Below are positions 49,212 to 57,777 of a DNA stretch of 64,000 nucleotides, piece by piece. The notes under the pieces were generated by a model. That model saw only the letters and a list, made by a program, of their open reading frames with translations, was not told the origin of the DNA and ran no database searches. Position numbers and translations under genes: made by a program. Position 1 is the stretch's first letter; each line of letters starts with the position of its first letter. Origin of the DNA: Limnohabitans sp. (lineage in GTDB: Bacteria; Pseudomonadota; Gammaproteobacteria; Burkholderiales; Burkholderiaceae_C); contig NZ_JAFEIF010000024.1 in NCBI RefSeq assembly GCF_017848645.1, positions 19,988 to 83,987 of the forward strand. Direction: 5' to 3'.

Positions 49212-50204
49212 ATGGGTTATTTTGGCTACAAGCCGTATGTACCAGTGGCCACGCGCCGCGCCAAGGCGCTCACGGCCGTGACCAAGGCCAACAAAAAAGG
49301 CGCGAACTACGCGCCCATTGAACCCTTCAGCGGTGCCATCGCTAAAACCTTTTGGGGCAAGGCGTGGTGCAGCAATTTGGAACAATACAGCGACTACGAG
49401 AGCCGCTTGCCGCGTGGGCGCAGTTACGTGCGCAACGGCACGGTGATCGACCTGCAAGTCAACACAGGCAGCGTGCAGGCCTTGGTCATGGGCTCATCAC
49501 TCTACGAGGTCAGCATCACCATCCAAGCCCTGCCAGAGCCGCGCTGGAAAGCCGTGTGCGCAGACTGCTCGAACTCCGTCGCATCGCTGATTGAACTGCT
49601 GCAAGGCAAACTGTCCAAAGCGGTCATGGAGCGCATTTGCGCACCCACCACCGGGCTGTTCCCCTCGCCCAAAGAACTCAAGTTTGAATGCAGTTGCCCC
49701 GATTGGGCGGGCATGTGCAAACACGTGGCCGCAGTGTTCTACGGCGTGGGCGCCAGATTGGACCAACAGCCCGAACTGCTGTTCAAGCTGCGCCATGTCA
49801 ACGCCCTGGACTTGGTCGCACAGGCCAGCGTTGCCCAACCGTCTGCCAGCAAAACCAAATCCAGCAAAGTGATGGACGCCAGCGACCTGGGCGATGTGTT
49901 TGGCTTGGATATGGATTTGGGGGGGGATTTGGGAGTGGATACAGCGCCTGCCAAACCAAAAACCACGCGGGCGAAAGCGCCCGTCGAGGTGGCATCGAAA
50001 GCGAAAACAGCGGCCAAAGCAGAGACGAAAGCAACTGCTCAAAAATCCACAAAAACCCCTGCGAAAACAACGGCAAAAAGGGCTGCAACAAAGGCAGCAA
50101 AAACGACAGCCAAAACCACTGCAACAAAACCAGCGGCCAAGGCAGCGGCAAAACCAATTGCAAAGAAAACCGTCGCCAAAAAGGCTGTCAAACAGCACGT
50201 CTAA
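49212..50204 (+). CDS. SWIM zinc-finger protein with histone H1-like tail
   Basis: A 330-aa protein. The SWIM zinc finger is C160-S-C162-x6-C169-K-H171. After an acidic stretch (220-245) the C-terminal 85 residues are almost only Lys, Ala and Thr (repeats such as KTPAKTTAKRAATKAAK), like histone H1 or bacterial HctB/AlgP tails, suited to non-specific DNA binding. AGGAG precedes the ATG. It follows the SNF2 gene and probably works with it on DNA. Function is not established. Confidence 0.85.
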   Translation: MGYFGYKPYVPVATRRAKALTAVTKANKKGANYAPIEPFSGAIAKTFWGKAWCSNLEQYSDYESRLPRGRSYVRNGTVIDLQVNTGSVQALVMGSSLYEVSITIQALPEPRWKAVCADCSNSVASLIELLQGKLSKAVMERICAPTTGLFPSPKELKFECSCPDWAGMCKHVAAVFYGVGARLDQQPELLFKLRHVNALDLVAQASVAQPSASKTKSSKVMDASDLGDVFGLDMDLGGDLGVDTAPAKPKTTRAKAPVEVASKAKTAAKAETKATAQKSTKTPAKTTAKRAATKAAKTTAKTTATKPAAKAAAKPIAKKTVAKKAVKQHV

Positions 50205-50345
50205 AAATGTCGAAAGCCATCCATTGAATCCGTGAAAGCACATGTCACATCCAACAAAATCCATTCAATGGCCATTTTTTATTGAACCGGACCTGTGAAG
50301 TCTGAAATGCATCATCAGCGTCCCCTCCGTCCTTTTGGCCCGATC

Positions 50346-51398
50346 ATGAAAATCTTCCACAACACCCACCACGCCCAACACGCAGGCCGCCAGGAAATGT
50401 TCCGGGGCCGCTTGGTCGATTGCCACGAAGTGCCCGACCGTTTGCGCTATGTGCTGGATGAACTGCAACGCCGCCCGGTGGGGCAGTTGCTGACGCCCGA
50501 TGCAGCGGCGGATGTCGACGCCGCCATGGCCCGCGTGCATGCGCCGGACTATTTGGCATTTCTGGCTCGGGCGTGGGACGACTGGGTGGCGTTGGACCCG
50601 GCCAATGCCGAGCGCGACGCCCTGCCCTCGGTCTGGCCGCTGGCCTCCAAGCATGCCTTTCGCACCGACTCGCCGCCACTCAACTTTGCGGCGCGGTTGG
50701 GGCAATACGCGTTTGACTCGGGCACGCCTTTGACGGCGGGCAGCTGGGCCGCCGCACGCGAAGGTGCGGCCTGTGCGCTGGCGGCCGCGCAAGCGGTGCT
50801 GGCGGGCGAGCGCTTTGCCTTGGCCCTGACCCGCCCGCCGGGCCACCATGCGGGCCCCAACTACATGGGCGGCTATTGCTTCATCAACAACGCCGCCGTG
50901 GCCGCACAGGCCTTGCGCGACGGCGGGCTGCAGCGCGTGGCTGTGCTGGATGTGGACTACCACCACGGCAACGGCACACAAACCATCTTTTACGAGCGCA
51001 GCGATGTGTTCACCGCGTCCATTCACGGCGATCCGCGCACCGAATACCCGTTCTTTTTGGGCCATGCGGATGAGCGCGGCGCGGGGGCTGGCGAGGGCTA
51101 CAACCTGAACCTGCCGCTGCCGCGTGGCACCGGGTTTGAAGTCTGGTGGGCCGCGCTGCAAACCGCCATGCAGGCGGTGGCTGACTTTGCCCCGCAGGCA
51201 CTGGTGGTGCCGCTGGGGCTGGACACGTTTGAGGGCGATCCGATCTCGGGCTTTAAGCTGCGCAGCGCTGACTACCTGAAGCTGGGGCAAGCCATTGCGC
51301 AGCTGGGCTTGCCAACGGTGCTGACCTTTGAAGGCGGCTATGCCGTGGCCGAGGTGGGCGTGAACACGGTGAATGTGCTCGAAGGGCTGCGCGGCTGA
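50346..51398 (+). CDS. Histone deacetylase-family (acetylpolyamine amidohydrolase-like) enzyme
   Basis: Zinc deacetylase of 350 aa. The active site is intact: RPPGHHAG (His dyad), DVDYHHGNGTQ (zinc ligands Asp and His) and GLDTFEGDP (second Asp). The pattern is that of class II HDAC or acetylpolyamine amidohydrolases, which release acetate from polyamines or proteins. I chose the ATG at 50346. Its stop abuts the stop of the convergent fic gene with no spacer (TGATCA). Confidence 0.88.
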   Translation: MKIFHNTHHAQHAGRQEMFRGRLVDCHEVPDRLRYVLDELQRRPVGQLLTPDAAADVDAAMARVHAPDYLAFLARAWDDWVALDPANAERDALPSVWPLASKHAFRTDSPPLNFAARLGQYAFDSGTPLTAGSWAAAREGAACALAAAQAVLAGERFALALTRPPGHHAGPNYMGGYCFINNAAVAAQALRDGGLQRVAVLDVDYHHGNGTQTIFYERSDVFTASIHGDPRTEYPFFLGHADERGAGAGEGYNLNLPLPRGTGFEVWWAALQTAMQAVADFAPQALVVPLGLDTFEGDPISGFKLRSADYLKLGQAIAQLGLPTVLTFEGGYAVAEVGVNTVNVLEGLRG

Positions 51399-52796
51399 TC
51401 AACCCTGAATGCTGCGCCAGTGCTCCAGCTCTTGCGGGCGCAGACCATAGCGGGCCAGCACGCCTTCGTGCAAACGGCGCAGCTCTTGCATGACCAAGGC
51501 CCGAACATTTTCACGATCCGGGCCGGGCGCAGCCAGGGCCACTTGATCGGCCACCAGCGCCAGCGGGTCTTGCTCGGGGTTTTGCACCACGGCCTTGACG
51601 ATGTGGCGGATGACATCGCGGTAAGTCAGGCGCAACACATCGGGCTCCACCACGCTGGACTTGGCCGTCAGGTATTCCTTGGTCGAGCGCTCATAGGCCC
51701 ACATGAACAGGTCGCGCAGAAGCTCCACGCGCCTCATCTCGTAAACGCCCAGCACCGAGGCGGTGTACCAGTCCTTCGACACGCCCAAAAACGTGAGCGG
51801 GCACAGGTTGGCCCGCAGCAGCGGCCAGTTGGCCAGCAGGCGCGACGTGCGTTTGTTGCAGTCGGCAAAGGGCTGCAAATACGGCAGGTGCACCATGGCA
51901 AAAAACGACTGCTCAAACGGGTCTTCGATGGCGTTGAATTTGGCCAACGCTTCGTCCAACAAGGTGCCAATGAGCGACTGGCCCGATGGCGGCTGGTATG
52001 GGCTTTGCCCGATTTGCACTGGGTGCAGGCGCAAGCGGCCTTCGTCGTCGGGGCTTTCGAGCAGGTTTTCTGACAAAGCGCTGTGCAGGTTCATCAGCAC
52101 ATAGCGGCTGAATTGCGGCGCGGCCACGTTGTCCATGAGCAGCTCGATGGCGGCTTTGTGGTTCAGGATCATTTGCGTTTCGGTCACGCCATGGCCTTGC
52201 GCCTGCTGGCCGTGGGCGATCAGGGCTCGGGTGTCCAGGCGCGAATAGGTGTTGCCCTCCAGGTGGCTGGACGCCCAAGACAGATCAATCAACAAACGGT
52301 CGAGCACGGCACGGCCATAAGTGCCCGCCGGTTGCGGCCCCGGCCCGGTGCGGCCCATGCGGTGCAACTGCGCCCGCACAGGCTGGGGCAGATAAAACGT
52401 GACGTTGGGCTGGTAGGCCTGCAAAAACTCAGACTGGTAACCCACGGCTTGGCGCGTGCTCCAGGGCTGGGCCAGATAGGTGCGGATGTCTTTGCTGTCG
52501 GGCGAAAGCGGCCACTGGCCCGTGGAAAGTTCTTCTTCGGCCCGCCAAGTGGATGACTCTGACAACCCGTCTTGAGTGGGCAAAGCGTCAACCACCACTT
52601 TTGGCGCGATATTCACATACCGCGTAGCGCGAGCCTTGCCAACTGGCGCGATTTTCCCTTCCGCCACCCACTTTGCCAAAGCTCTTTGCAAACTACGGCG
52701 AGGAACATCGGGCCATTTTTCAGAGGCCTCTGCAAGCGACAAGCCGTCCGACTGGGCCTGAATGACGGTCAAGAGTTGGGCGTTGAAGTCTGGCAT
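51399..52796 (-). CDS. Fic family protein with winged-helix N-terminus
   Basis: A 465-aa protein. An N-terminal winged-helix-like region (18-50, DGLSLAEASEKWPDVPRRSL) may bind DNA. The inhibitory-helix motif SSHLEG is at 176-181, fitting [ST]-x3-E-[GN]. The Fic motif is QPFADCNKRTSR (308-319): Q replaces the usual catalytic His and C a Gly, so AMP transfer may be absent or altered; a Fic subgroup with LPYLQPF is known to me. Start ATG 52796 lies right beside a 28-bp palindrome that probably serves as operator. Confidence 0.85.
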   Translation of the reverse strand: MPDFNAQLLTVIQAQSDGLSLAEASEKWPDVPRRSLQRALAKWVAEGKIAPVGKARATRYVNIAPKVVVDALPTQDGLSESSTWRAEEELSTGQWPLSPDSKDIRTYLAQPWSTRQAVGYQSEFLQAYQPNVTFYLPQPVRAQLHRMGRTGPGPQPAGTYGRAVLDRLLIDLSWASSHLEGNTYSRLDTRALIAHGQQAQGHGVTETQMILNHKAAIELLMDNVAAPQFSRYVLMNLHSALSENLLESPDDEGRLRLHPVQIGQSPYQPPSGQSLIGTLLDEALAKFNAIEDPFEQSFFAMVHLPYLQPFADCNKRTSRLLANWPLLRANLCPLTFLGVSKDWYTASVLGVYEMRRVELLRDLFMWAYERSTKEYLTAKSSVVEPDVLRLTYRDVIRHIVKAVVQNPEQDPLALVADQVALAAPGPDRENVRALVMQELRRLHEGVLARYGLRPQELEHWRSIQG

Positions 52797-52798
52797 GA

Positions 52799-52826
52799 TT
52801 GGCGCGATTATAAATAATCGCGCCAA
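52799..52826 (-). promoter_or_regulatory. Palindromic operator/promoter of the fic gene
   Basis: A perfect inverted repeat with 13-bp arms (TTGGCGCGATTAT / ATAATCGCGCCAA) and a two-base centre ends two bases before the fic start codon. On the minus strand it contains TATAAT, with TTGCAT sixteen bases upstream as -35. Transcription would begin within a few bases of the ATG. A repressor bound here would cover the -10 element. Confidence 0.7.
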
Positions 52827-52885
52827 CCATGCAACCAATGATGTGGGCTATTCATTGATCCGGGCCGATCGCTATGCCAAAAAAA

Positions 52886-52901
52886 GTAACACAAGTGTTA
52901 C
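52886..52901. promoter_or_regulatory. Palindrome before the HigA-like gene pair
   Basis: GTAACAC-AA-GTGTTAC, a perfect 16-bp inverted repeat, ends one base before the ATG of the 25-codon ORF that precedes the HigA-like gene. It is a probable autoregulation site. Confidence 0.5.
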
Positions 52902-52902
52902 C

Positions 52903-52980
52903 ATGAAATCACGAAACAGCGACCCAAGCCAAGCCAGAAAGAAGGCCTTGGCTGTCAACAAAAAAGGAAAGTCAACATGA
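52903..52980 (+). CDS. Short basic ORF coupled to the HigA-like gene
   Basis: Twenty-five codons rich in Lys, Arg, Ser and Asn (MKSRNSDPSQARKKALAVNK onward). It begins directly after a palindrome, and its stop overlaps the next ATG as ATGA. It may be a small coupled leader or the displaced N-terminus of the following regulator, whose relatives sometimes begin with a similar basic stretch. I cannot assign a function. Confidence 0.35.
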   Translation: MKSRNSDPSQARKKALAVNKKGKST

Positions 52981-53300
52981 CCTTGACGCGTGATTTCAGG
53001 CAAACCGTGGTTGAACGTGTGCAACGTGATCCGGCTTTTGCCAAAGCATTGCTCGACGAAGCGGCCACGCTGTTTCTGAGCGGTGAGCCCGATTCGGCGC
53101 GGTTGATTCTGCGCGATCTGGTCAACGCCACCGTCGGGTTTGAAGGCTTGGCCGAACTGACCCACAAACCCAGCAAGAGCCTGCACCGCATGCTTTCGCC
53201 CAAAGGCAACCCCAGCATGGACAACCTGGCCGCTATTTTTGATGCCATCAGAAATTGGCTCAAAGTGACTTTCGATGTCCGCGTGGTCGAGTTGGCTTAA
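52977..53300 (+). CDS. HigA-like DNA-binding addiction-module regulator (orphan)
   Basis: A 107-aa protein with a helix-turn-helix of the addiction-module antidote type: FEGLAELTHKPSKSLHRMLSPKGNPSMDNLAAIFDAIRN. The N-terminal part (RVQRDPAFAKALLDEA) is typical of these chromosomal antidotes. The usual RelE-type toxin gene is absent on both sides, so it is an orphan regulator. A palindrome lies upstream. The gene is followed by a gap of about 160 bp before the Type IIL enzyme. Confidence 0.78.
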   Translation: MTLTRDFRQTVVERVQRDPAFAKALLDEAATLFLSGEPDSARLILRDLVNATVGFEGLAELTHKPSKSLHRMLSPKGNPSMDNLAAIFDAIRNWLKVTFDVRVVELA

Positions 53301-53461
53301 ACCCAAAAAAGACCTGACAAGTACTCCGCAGGCCAGTGTTCAATTGGCCGCCTTTGATCCAGCCTCCCCGCCACAGACCCTTTAGTTACACCCCCAGCAC
53401 TACCCCAACCAAAAAACCGAGAACTTTCCATTAACATCCAAGCTCACTTTATGAGCACCAA

Positions 53462-56257
53462 ATGGGTCTTAATTGGAACGAAATCAAATCCAGGGCATTG
53501 CTTTTTAGCAAAACCTGGGCCGACGCCTGCAACGAAGACAGCCAGGCCAAGCCCTTTTGGATCGACTTCTTTGAAATCTTTGGCATCACCAACAAACGCG
53601 TCGCCACCTTTGAGCTGAACGTCAAAAAGCTCGGCGGCGCACAAGGCTTTGTGGACCTGTTTTGGCCCGGCGTGCTGTTGGTGGAGCACAAGTCGCGCGG
53701 CAAAAGCCTGGACGACGCGGTGGACCAAGCCATTGGCTACCTGCACAACCTGCCCGAGCGCGACCTGCCCCAGCTGGTGGTCGTGTGCGACTTTGCCCGC
53801 TTTCGGGTGCGGCGCCTGGCCACGGGCGAGACGGCCGAGTTTGAGCTCAAGCACCTGCACAAACACGTCAAGCTCTTTGGCCTGCTGGCGGGCTACAAGG
53901 TGCAAGACATCCAGGCCGAAGACCCCGTCAACATCAAGGCCGCCGAACGCATGGGCCGCCTGCACGACGCCCTGAAAGCCAGCGGCTACAGCGGCCACGC
54001 GCTTGAGGTGCTGCTGGTGCGCCTGCTGTTTTGTTTGTTTGCCGACGACACGGGCATCTTTCAGCCCGCGCAATCGTTCAGAGACTTTGTCGAAGAACGC
54101 ACCGCGCCCGATGGCTCAGACCTGGGGCCGCGCCTGGGGCAACTGTTTCAGGTGCTCAACACGCACGAAAGCCAACGCAGCAAAAACATCGACGAACAGC
54201 TGGGCCAGTTTGCGTACATCAACGGCCGCCTGTTTGAAGAAACCCTGCCCATGGCCGACTTCAGCACCGCCATGCGCGAAGCCCTGCTGGACGCCTGTGC
54301 GCTGGACTGGTCGGCCATCAGCCCGGCGATCTTTGGCAGCCTGTTCCAAAGCATCATGGACGAGAAGGCCCGCCGCAACCTGGGCGCGCACTACACGTCT
54401 GAGGCCAACATCCTCAAGCTCATCAAGCCCCTGTTTTTGGACGAACTGCACGCCGAGTTTGAACGGGTGAAAGGCCACCGCAACAAGCTGTTTGAGTTTC
54501 ACAAAAAGCTGCGCCAGCTGACGTTTTTTGACCCAGCCTGTGGGTGCGGAAATTTCTTGGTGATCAGCTACCGCGAACTGCGCGAGCTGGAGCTGAAAGT
54601 GCTGCGGGCCGACCACGAACTGAGCGCCCACAAAGGCCAGCTGACGGTGGACGTGCATGGCCTGATTGGCGTGAACGTGGACCAATTCTTTGGCATCGAG
54701 ATCGAAGAGTTTCCGGCGCAAATTGCCCAAGTGGCCCTGTGGCTGGTGGACCACCAAATGAACCTGCGCGTGAGCGTGGAGTTTGGCCTGTACTTTGCCC
54801 GCATCCCGCTCAAAAGCTCACCGCAAATCCGCCACGCCAACGCGCTGCAGCTGGACTGGAACGAGGTGCTGCCTGCGGAGCGGTGCAGTTATGTGTTGGG
54901 CAATCCGCCGTTCTTGGGCAAGACCTACCAAAGCAAAGAACAAAAAGCCGACCTGGCTGCGGTGATGCACGGCATCCACGGCGCAGGTGATCTGGACTTT
55001 GTGTGTGGCTGGTATGTGCTGGCCGCGCAATACATGCAAGGCCGCACGGGCACGCAAGCGGCATTTGTGTCCACCAACAGTATCACGCAAGGCGAACAAG
55101 TGGCCGTGCTTTGGGGCGAGATGCAGCGCCTGGGCATGCACACCCACTTTGCGCACCGCACCTTTCAGTGGAGCAACGAAGCCAGCGGCAAAGCCGCCGT
55201 GCATTGTGTGATCGTGGGCTTTGGCCCCGAGAACCAAGCGGTCAAAACCATTTACGAATATGAAGACATCAAAGGCCTGCCGCATGCCGTGCCTGTCAAA
55301 CGCATCAATGCGTATTTGGTGGATGCGCCAGATGTGTTGCTGAACAAACGCCGCACGCCCGTATGCCAAGTGACTGAGATGACCAATGGCAGCAAACCCA
55401 CCGACGGCGGGCATTTGCTGATGGACGATGACGAAAAAGAAAGCCTGATCAAGACGGAACCACAAGCCGCGCAATGGATTCGCCCGTTCATGGGCGCAGA
55501 AGAATTCATCAACAAAACAGCGCGTTGGTGCCTGTGGTTGGTGGACTGCCCGCCCAAAGAACTGCGGCTGATGCCCGAAGTCATGAAGCGGGTGCAATCG
55601 GTCAAGGACATGCGCTTGGCCAGCATCGACAAGCAAACGCAACAAGACGCAGATACGCCGACTCAATTCCAAAAAATCAGGCAACCCACAAGCAATTACC
55701 TGTTGATTCCCAGCGTCTCATCCGAGCGGCGCAACTATGTGCCGATCGGTTTCATGGATGCCCATGTCATCGTGAGCAATCTGGTCTATGCCGTACCCGA
55801 CGCCACACTGTTTCACTTCGGCGTCATGACCAGCAGCATGCACAACGCCTTCATGCGCTTCACATGCGGTCGACTTGAAAGCCGCTTCCGCTACTCCAAC
55901 ACCATCGTCTACAACAACTACCCCTGGCCCGGCTTCGCTGGCGAGCTGCTCAACGACAAACACCGCACCGCCATCGAACAAGCCGCCCAATGCGTGCTCG
56001 ACGCCCGCGCCCAATTTGCAAGCTCGTCACTGGCCGACCTCTACGACCCGCTGACCATGCCCCCAGCCCTGCTCAAGGCACACCAAAAACTAGACACCGC
56101 CGTAGACGCCGCCTACCAACCCAGCGGCGGCAAAAAAACCTACGCCTCCGACGCCGAACGCGTGGCCTTCCTGTTCGAGCTGTACCAACGCATCACCAGC
56201 TTGCGACCGGCGCCAGCTGCAAAGAAAGCACGAAAAGCCAAATCTACAAAAAATTGA
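53462..56257 (+). CDS. Type IIL restriction-modification enzyme (MmeI-like)
   Basis: Single-chain restriction and adenine methyltransferase enzyme of 931 aa. The N-terminal PD-(D/E)XK nuclease has D65 and E75-H-K77 (FVDLFWPGVLLVEHKS). A helical connector follows (about 150-330). The gamma-class methyltransferase has motif I DPACGCGNF (357-365) and motif IV NPPF (481-484). The target recognition region (about 600-850) contains FMGAEEFINKTARWCLW and RFRYSNTIVYNNYPWP. No frameshift is seen, so it should be active. Such enzymes methylate one strand and cut about 20 bp away. Its 3' end is duplicated as a remnant at 57778. Confidence 0.92.
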   Translation: MGLNWNEIKSRALLFSKTWADACNEDSQAKPFWIDFFEIFGITNKRVATFELNVKKLGGAQGFVDLFWPGVLLVEHKSRGKSLDDAVDQAIGYLHNLPERDLPQLVVVCDFARFRVRRLATGETAEFELKHLHKHVKLFGLLAGYKVQDIQAEDPVNIKAAERMGRLHDALKASGYSGHALEVLLVRLLFCLFADDTGIFQPAQSFRDFVEERTAPDGSDLGPRLGQLFQVLNTHESQRSKNIDEQLGQFAYINGRLFEETLPMADFSTAMREALLDACALDWSAISPAIFGSLFQSIMDEKARRNLGAHYTSEANILKLIKPLFLDELHAEFERVKGHRNKLFEFHKKLRQLTFFDPACGCGNFLVISYRELRELELKVLRADHELSAHKGQLTVDVHGLIGVNVDQFFGIEIEEFPAQIAQVALWLVDHQMNLRVSVEFGLYFARIPLKSSPQIRHANALQLDWNEVLPAERCSYVLGNPPFLGKTYQSKEQKADLAAVMHGIHGAGDLDFVCGWYVLAAQYMQGRTGTQAAFVSTNSITQGEQVAVLWGEMQRLGMHTHFAHRTFQWSNEASGKAAVHCVIVGFGPENQAVKTIYEYEDIKGLPHAVPVKRINAYLVDAPDVLLNKRRTPVCQVTEMTNGSKPTDGGHLLMDDDEKESLIKTEPQAAQWIRPFMGAEEFINKTARWCLWLVDCPPKELRLMPEVMKRVQSVKDMRLASIDKQTQQDADTPTQFQKIRQPTSNYLLIPSVSSERRNYVPIGFMDAHVIVSNLVYAVPDATLFHFGVMTSSMHNAFMRFTCGRLESRFRYSNTIVYNNYPWPGFAGELLNDKHRTAIEQAAQCVLDARAQFASSSLADLYDPLTMPPALLKAHQKLDTAVDAAYQPSGGKKTYASDAERVAFLFELYQRITSLRPAPAAKKARKAKSTKN

Positions 56258-56266
56258 AAGCCAAAT

Positions 56267-56863
56267 ATGTCCAGAGCAATTTCACGTCGTACCATTTCTC
56301 AAGCATGTCTCGATGGTCTTGCGGAGGCCGAGGCTACATACAGCGCCTGGACTGGCGGAGTCACCATGCGTGCTGCGCCAGAGTCATTCGTACAGACCGT
56401 TATTGCGAAGCGACTTCACGAAGCGGGTTCACTCTTACTTCTTGAAGCTTCAGTGAAGCAACTGCTTGCTTTCGCCTCAGGTGACGAAATCGTTGAGGAC
56501 AACGCTGGAAGGAACGGACGAATAGACATAGCCACGTACTACAAGTCCAAAGCTCCTAGATTCCTTATTGAGATCAAGAAGCTGGGAAAAAGTGGTTCCT
56601 TTAGGAAGGACCATGAGCGAATTTTGAGCCTCATGTCCAAGATTCCATCCCTTCAAAACGGATTCCTAGTCGGTTACACCACGGCAGTGGAATCTGACAC
56701 AGTCGAAAGGCGCCTCCGGGAGCCCGTATCTGGACTGTCAGTAAAAATCATCCGTAAATCGAGTTTGGTTCCCGTCAAGACTCTATATAAAAAGGAGCGC
56801 CTGTTAGGCGTCGCAATTTACCGTGTGGATCGGCCAAGCGCCGATGCACAAGATTCCGTCTAG
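56267..56863 (+). CDS. PD-(D/E)XK nuclease-like protein of unknown family
   Basis: A 198-aa protein starting nine bases after the Type IIL stop. The segment GRIDIATYYKSKAPRFLIEIKK (split as GRIDIATYY and FLIEIKK) fits the D-x(n)-E-x-K core of restriction-type nucleases and resembles HsdR N-terminal domains. A basic N-terminus and a C-terminal sheet-like part surround it. Base composition is visibly less GC-rich than the flanking core genes, so it was probably acquired. Function unassigned; a nuclease in an RM or anti-phage setting is plausible. Confidence 0.6.
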   Translation: MSRAISRRTISQACLDGLAEAEATYSAWTGGVTMRAAPESFVQTVIAKRLHEAGSLLLLEASVKQLLAFASGDEIVEDNAGRNGRIDIATYYKSKAPRFLIEIKKLGKSGSFRKDHERILSLMSKIPSLQNGFLVGYTTAVESDTVERRLREPVSGLSVKIIRKSSLVPVKTLYKKERLLGVAIYRVDRPSADAQDSV

Positions 56864-56872
56864 GAGGTTGGC

Positions 56873-56891
56873 TTGCAAGCTACTCTTGCAA
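56873..56891. promoter_or_regulatory. Small inverted repeat before the TIGR02391 gene
   Basis: TTGCAAG-N5-CTTGCAA, a perfect 7-bp inverted repeat, lies just after the nuclease-like gene and 68 bp before the TIGR02391 gene. It could be an operator or a short hairpin; no T tract follows. Confidence 0.3.
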
Positions 56892-56958
56892 ATACCCATA
56901 ACTGCTTGGCGGCTCCGGTCGTACCTCACGTCAAACGTAAAACCCAACTGCAAAAGCT

Positions 56959-57759
56959 ATGGCACTCTTACCCTTATTTGAATCCGTTCACCTAGAGGCC
57001 GCATGTCGTGTACTCGCAGACACAGCAAATGGTTTAACCGGAACGGAAATCACACACATCCTTCAGGAAATCCAGATCACAGACCCCACCCCTTCCATGA
57101 CCAAGTGGAAACGAATTTTCAATGCGTTAGCAGAAGCGCAGAACAAGCACAAATTTGGCAATCATTTGGTTCAATTCATAAACAAGGCAATGTCACCGGC
57201 ACGCTATACGTCTAAGCCAGAGTTATTTGCATGGCGACTGGATGGGTTAAACGTCGCCTTAGCTTTTGCAGGCTACGCCGTAAATGAAAAGGGTCAAGTC
57301 GTTTATACAACCCCGGAGTCAACGATAAATGGTGCCTTGGCTCGCGCCAAGAGGTTGAACTCGGCACTGCAAGGCAGAGGTACACACCAAGAAATAATGA
57401 AGTACTGCAAGGCAGAGCTGCTTCACGACAACTACTTTCATGCGGTTCTTGAAGCGGTCAAAGGGGTCGCCGAGCGTCTCCGAGAAATGTCGGGCCTAGG
57501 AACCGACGGCGCTGAATTGGTGAACACAGCACTTTCGGCCAAGAACCCAATTCTTGCCATCAACTCATTGAAGTCCGAGACTGAGCTGAGCGAGCAAAAG
57601 GGCATTGCGAACATTCTTGTGGGCATATTCGGCGCAATACGCAATCCAACTGCGCATGCGCCAAAGCTTGTGTGGGCCATGCCAGAGCAGGACGCAATTG
57701 ACGTTCTCGGTATTCTGTCTTACGTGCATCGCAAGCTAGACGGTGCCACTAAGTTATGA
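56959..57759 (+). CDS. TIGR02391 (Ymh-like) family protein
   Basis: A 266-aa protein. The C-terminal half has the family pattern: helical KGVAERLREMSGLGTDGAEL, then KGIANILVGIFGAIRNPTAH with the HEPN-like R-N-x3-H. The N-terminal part resembles a small helical domain (LTGTEITHILQEIQI). R-x4-6-H motifs of this type often mark RNases in defence or toxin systems, but activity here is not shown. It lies between the nuclease-like gene and the Type IIL remnant, and its composition also looks foreign. Confidence 0.7.
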   Translation: MALLPLFESVHLEAACRVLADTANGLTGTEITHILQEIQITDPTPSMTKWKRIFNALAEAQNKHKFGNHLVQFINKAMSPARYTSKPELFAWRLDGLNVALAFAGYAVNEKGQVVYTTPESTINGALARAKRLNSALQGRGTHQEIMKYCKAELLHDNYFHAVLEAVKGVAERLREMSGLGTDGAELVNTALSAKNPILAINSLKSETELSEQKGIANILVGIFGAIRNPTAHAPKLVWAMPEQDAIDVLGILSYVHRKLDGATKL

Positions 57760-57777
57760 GAATGGACTCTGACGGGT

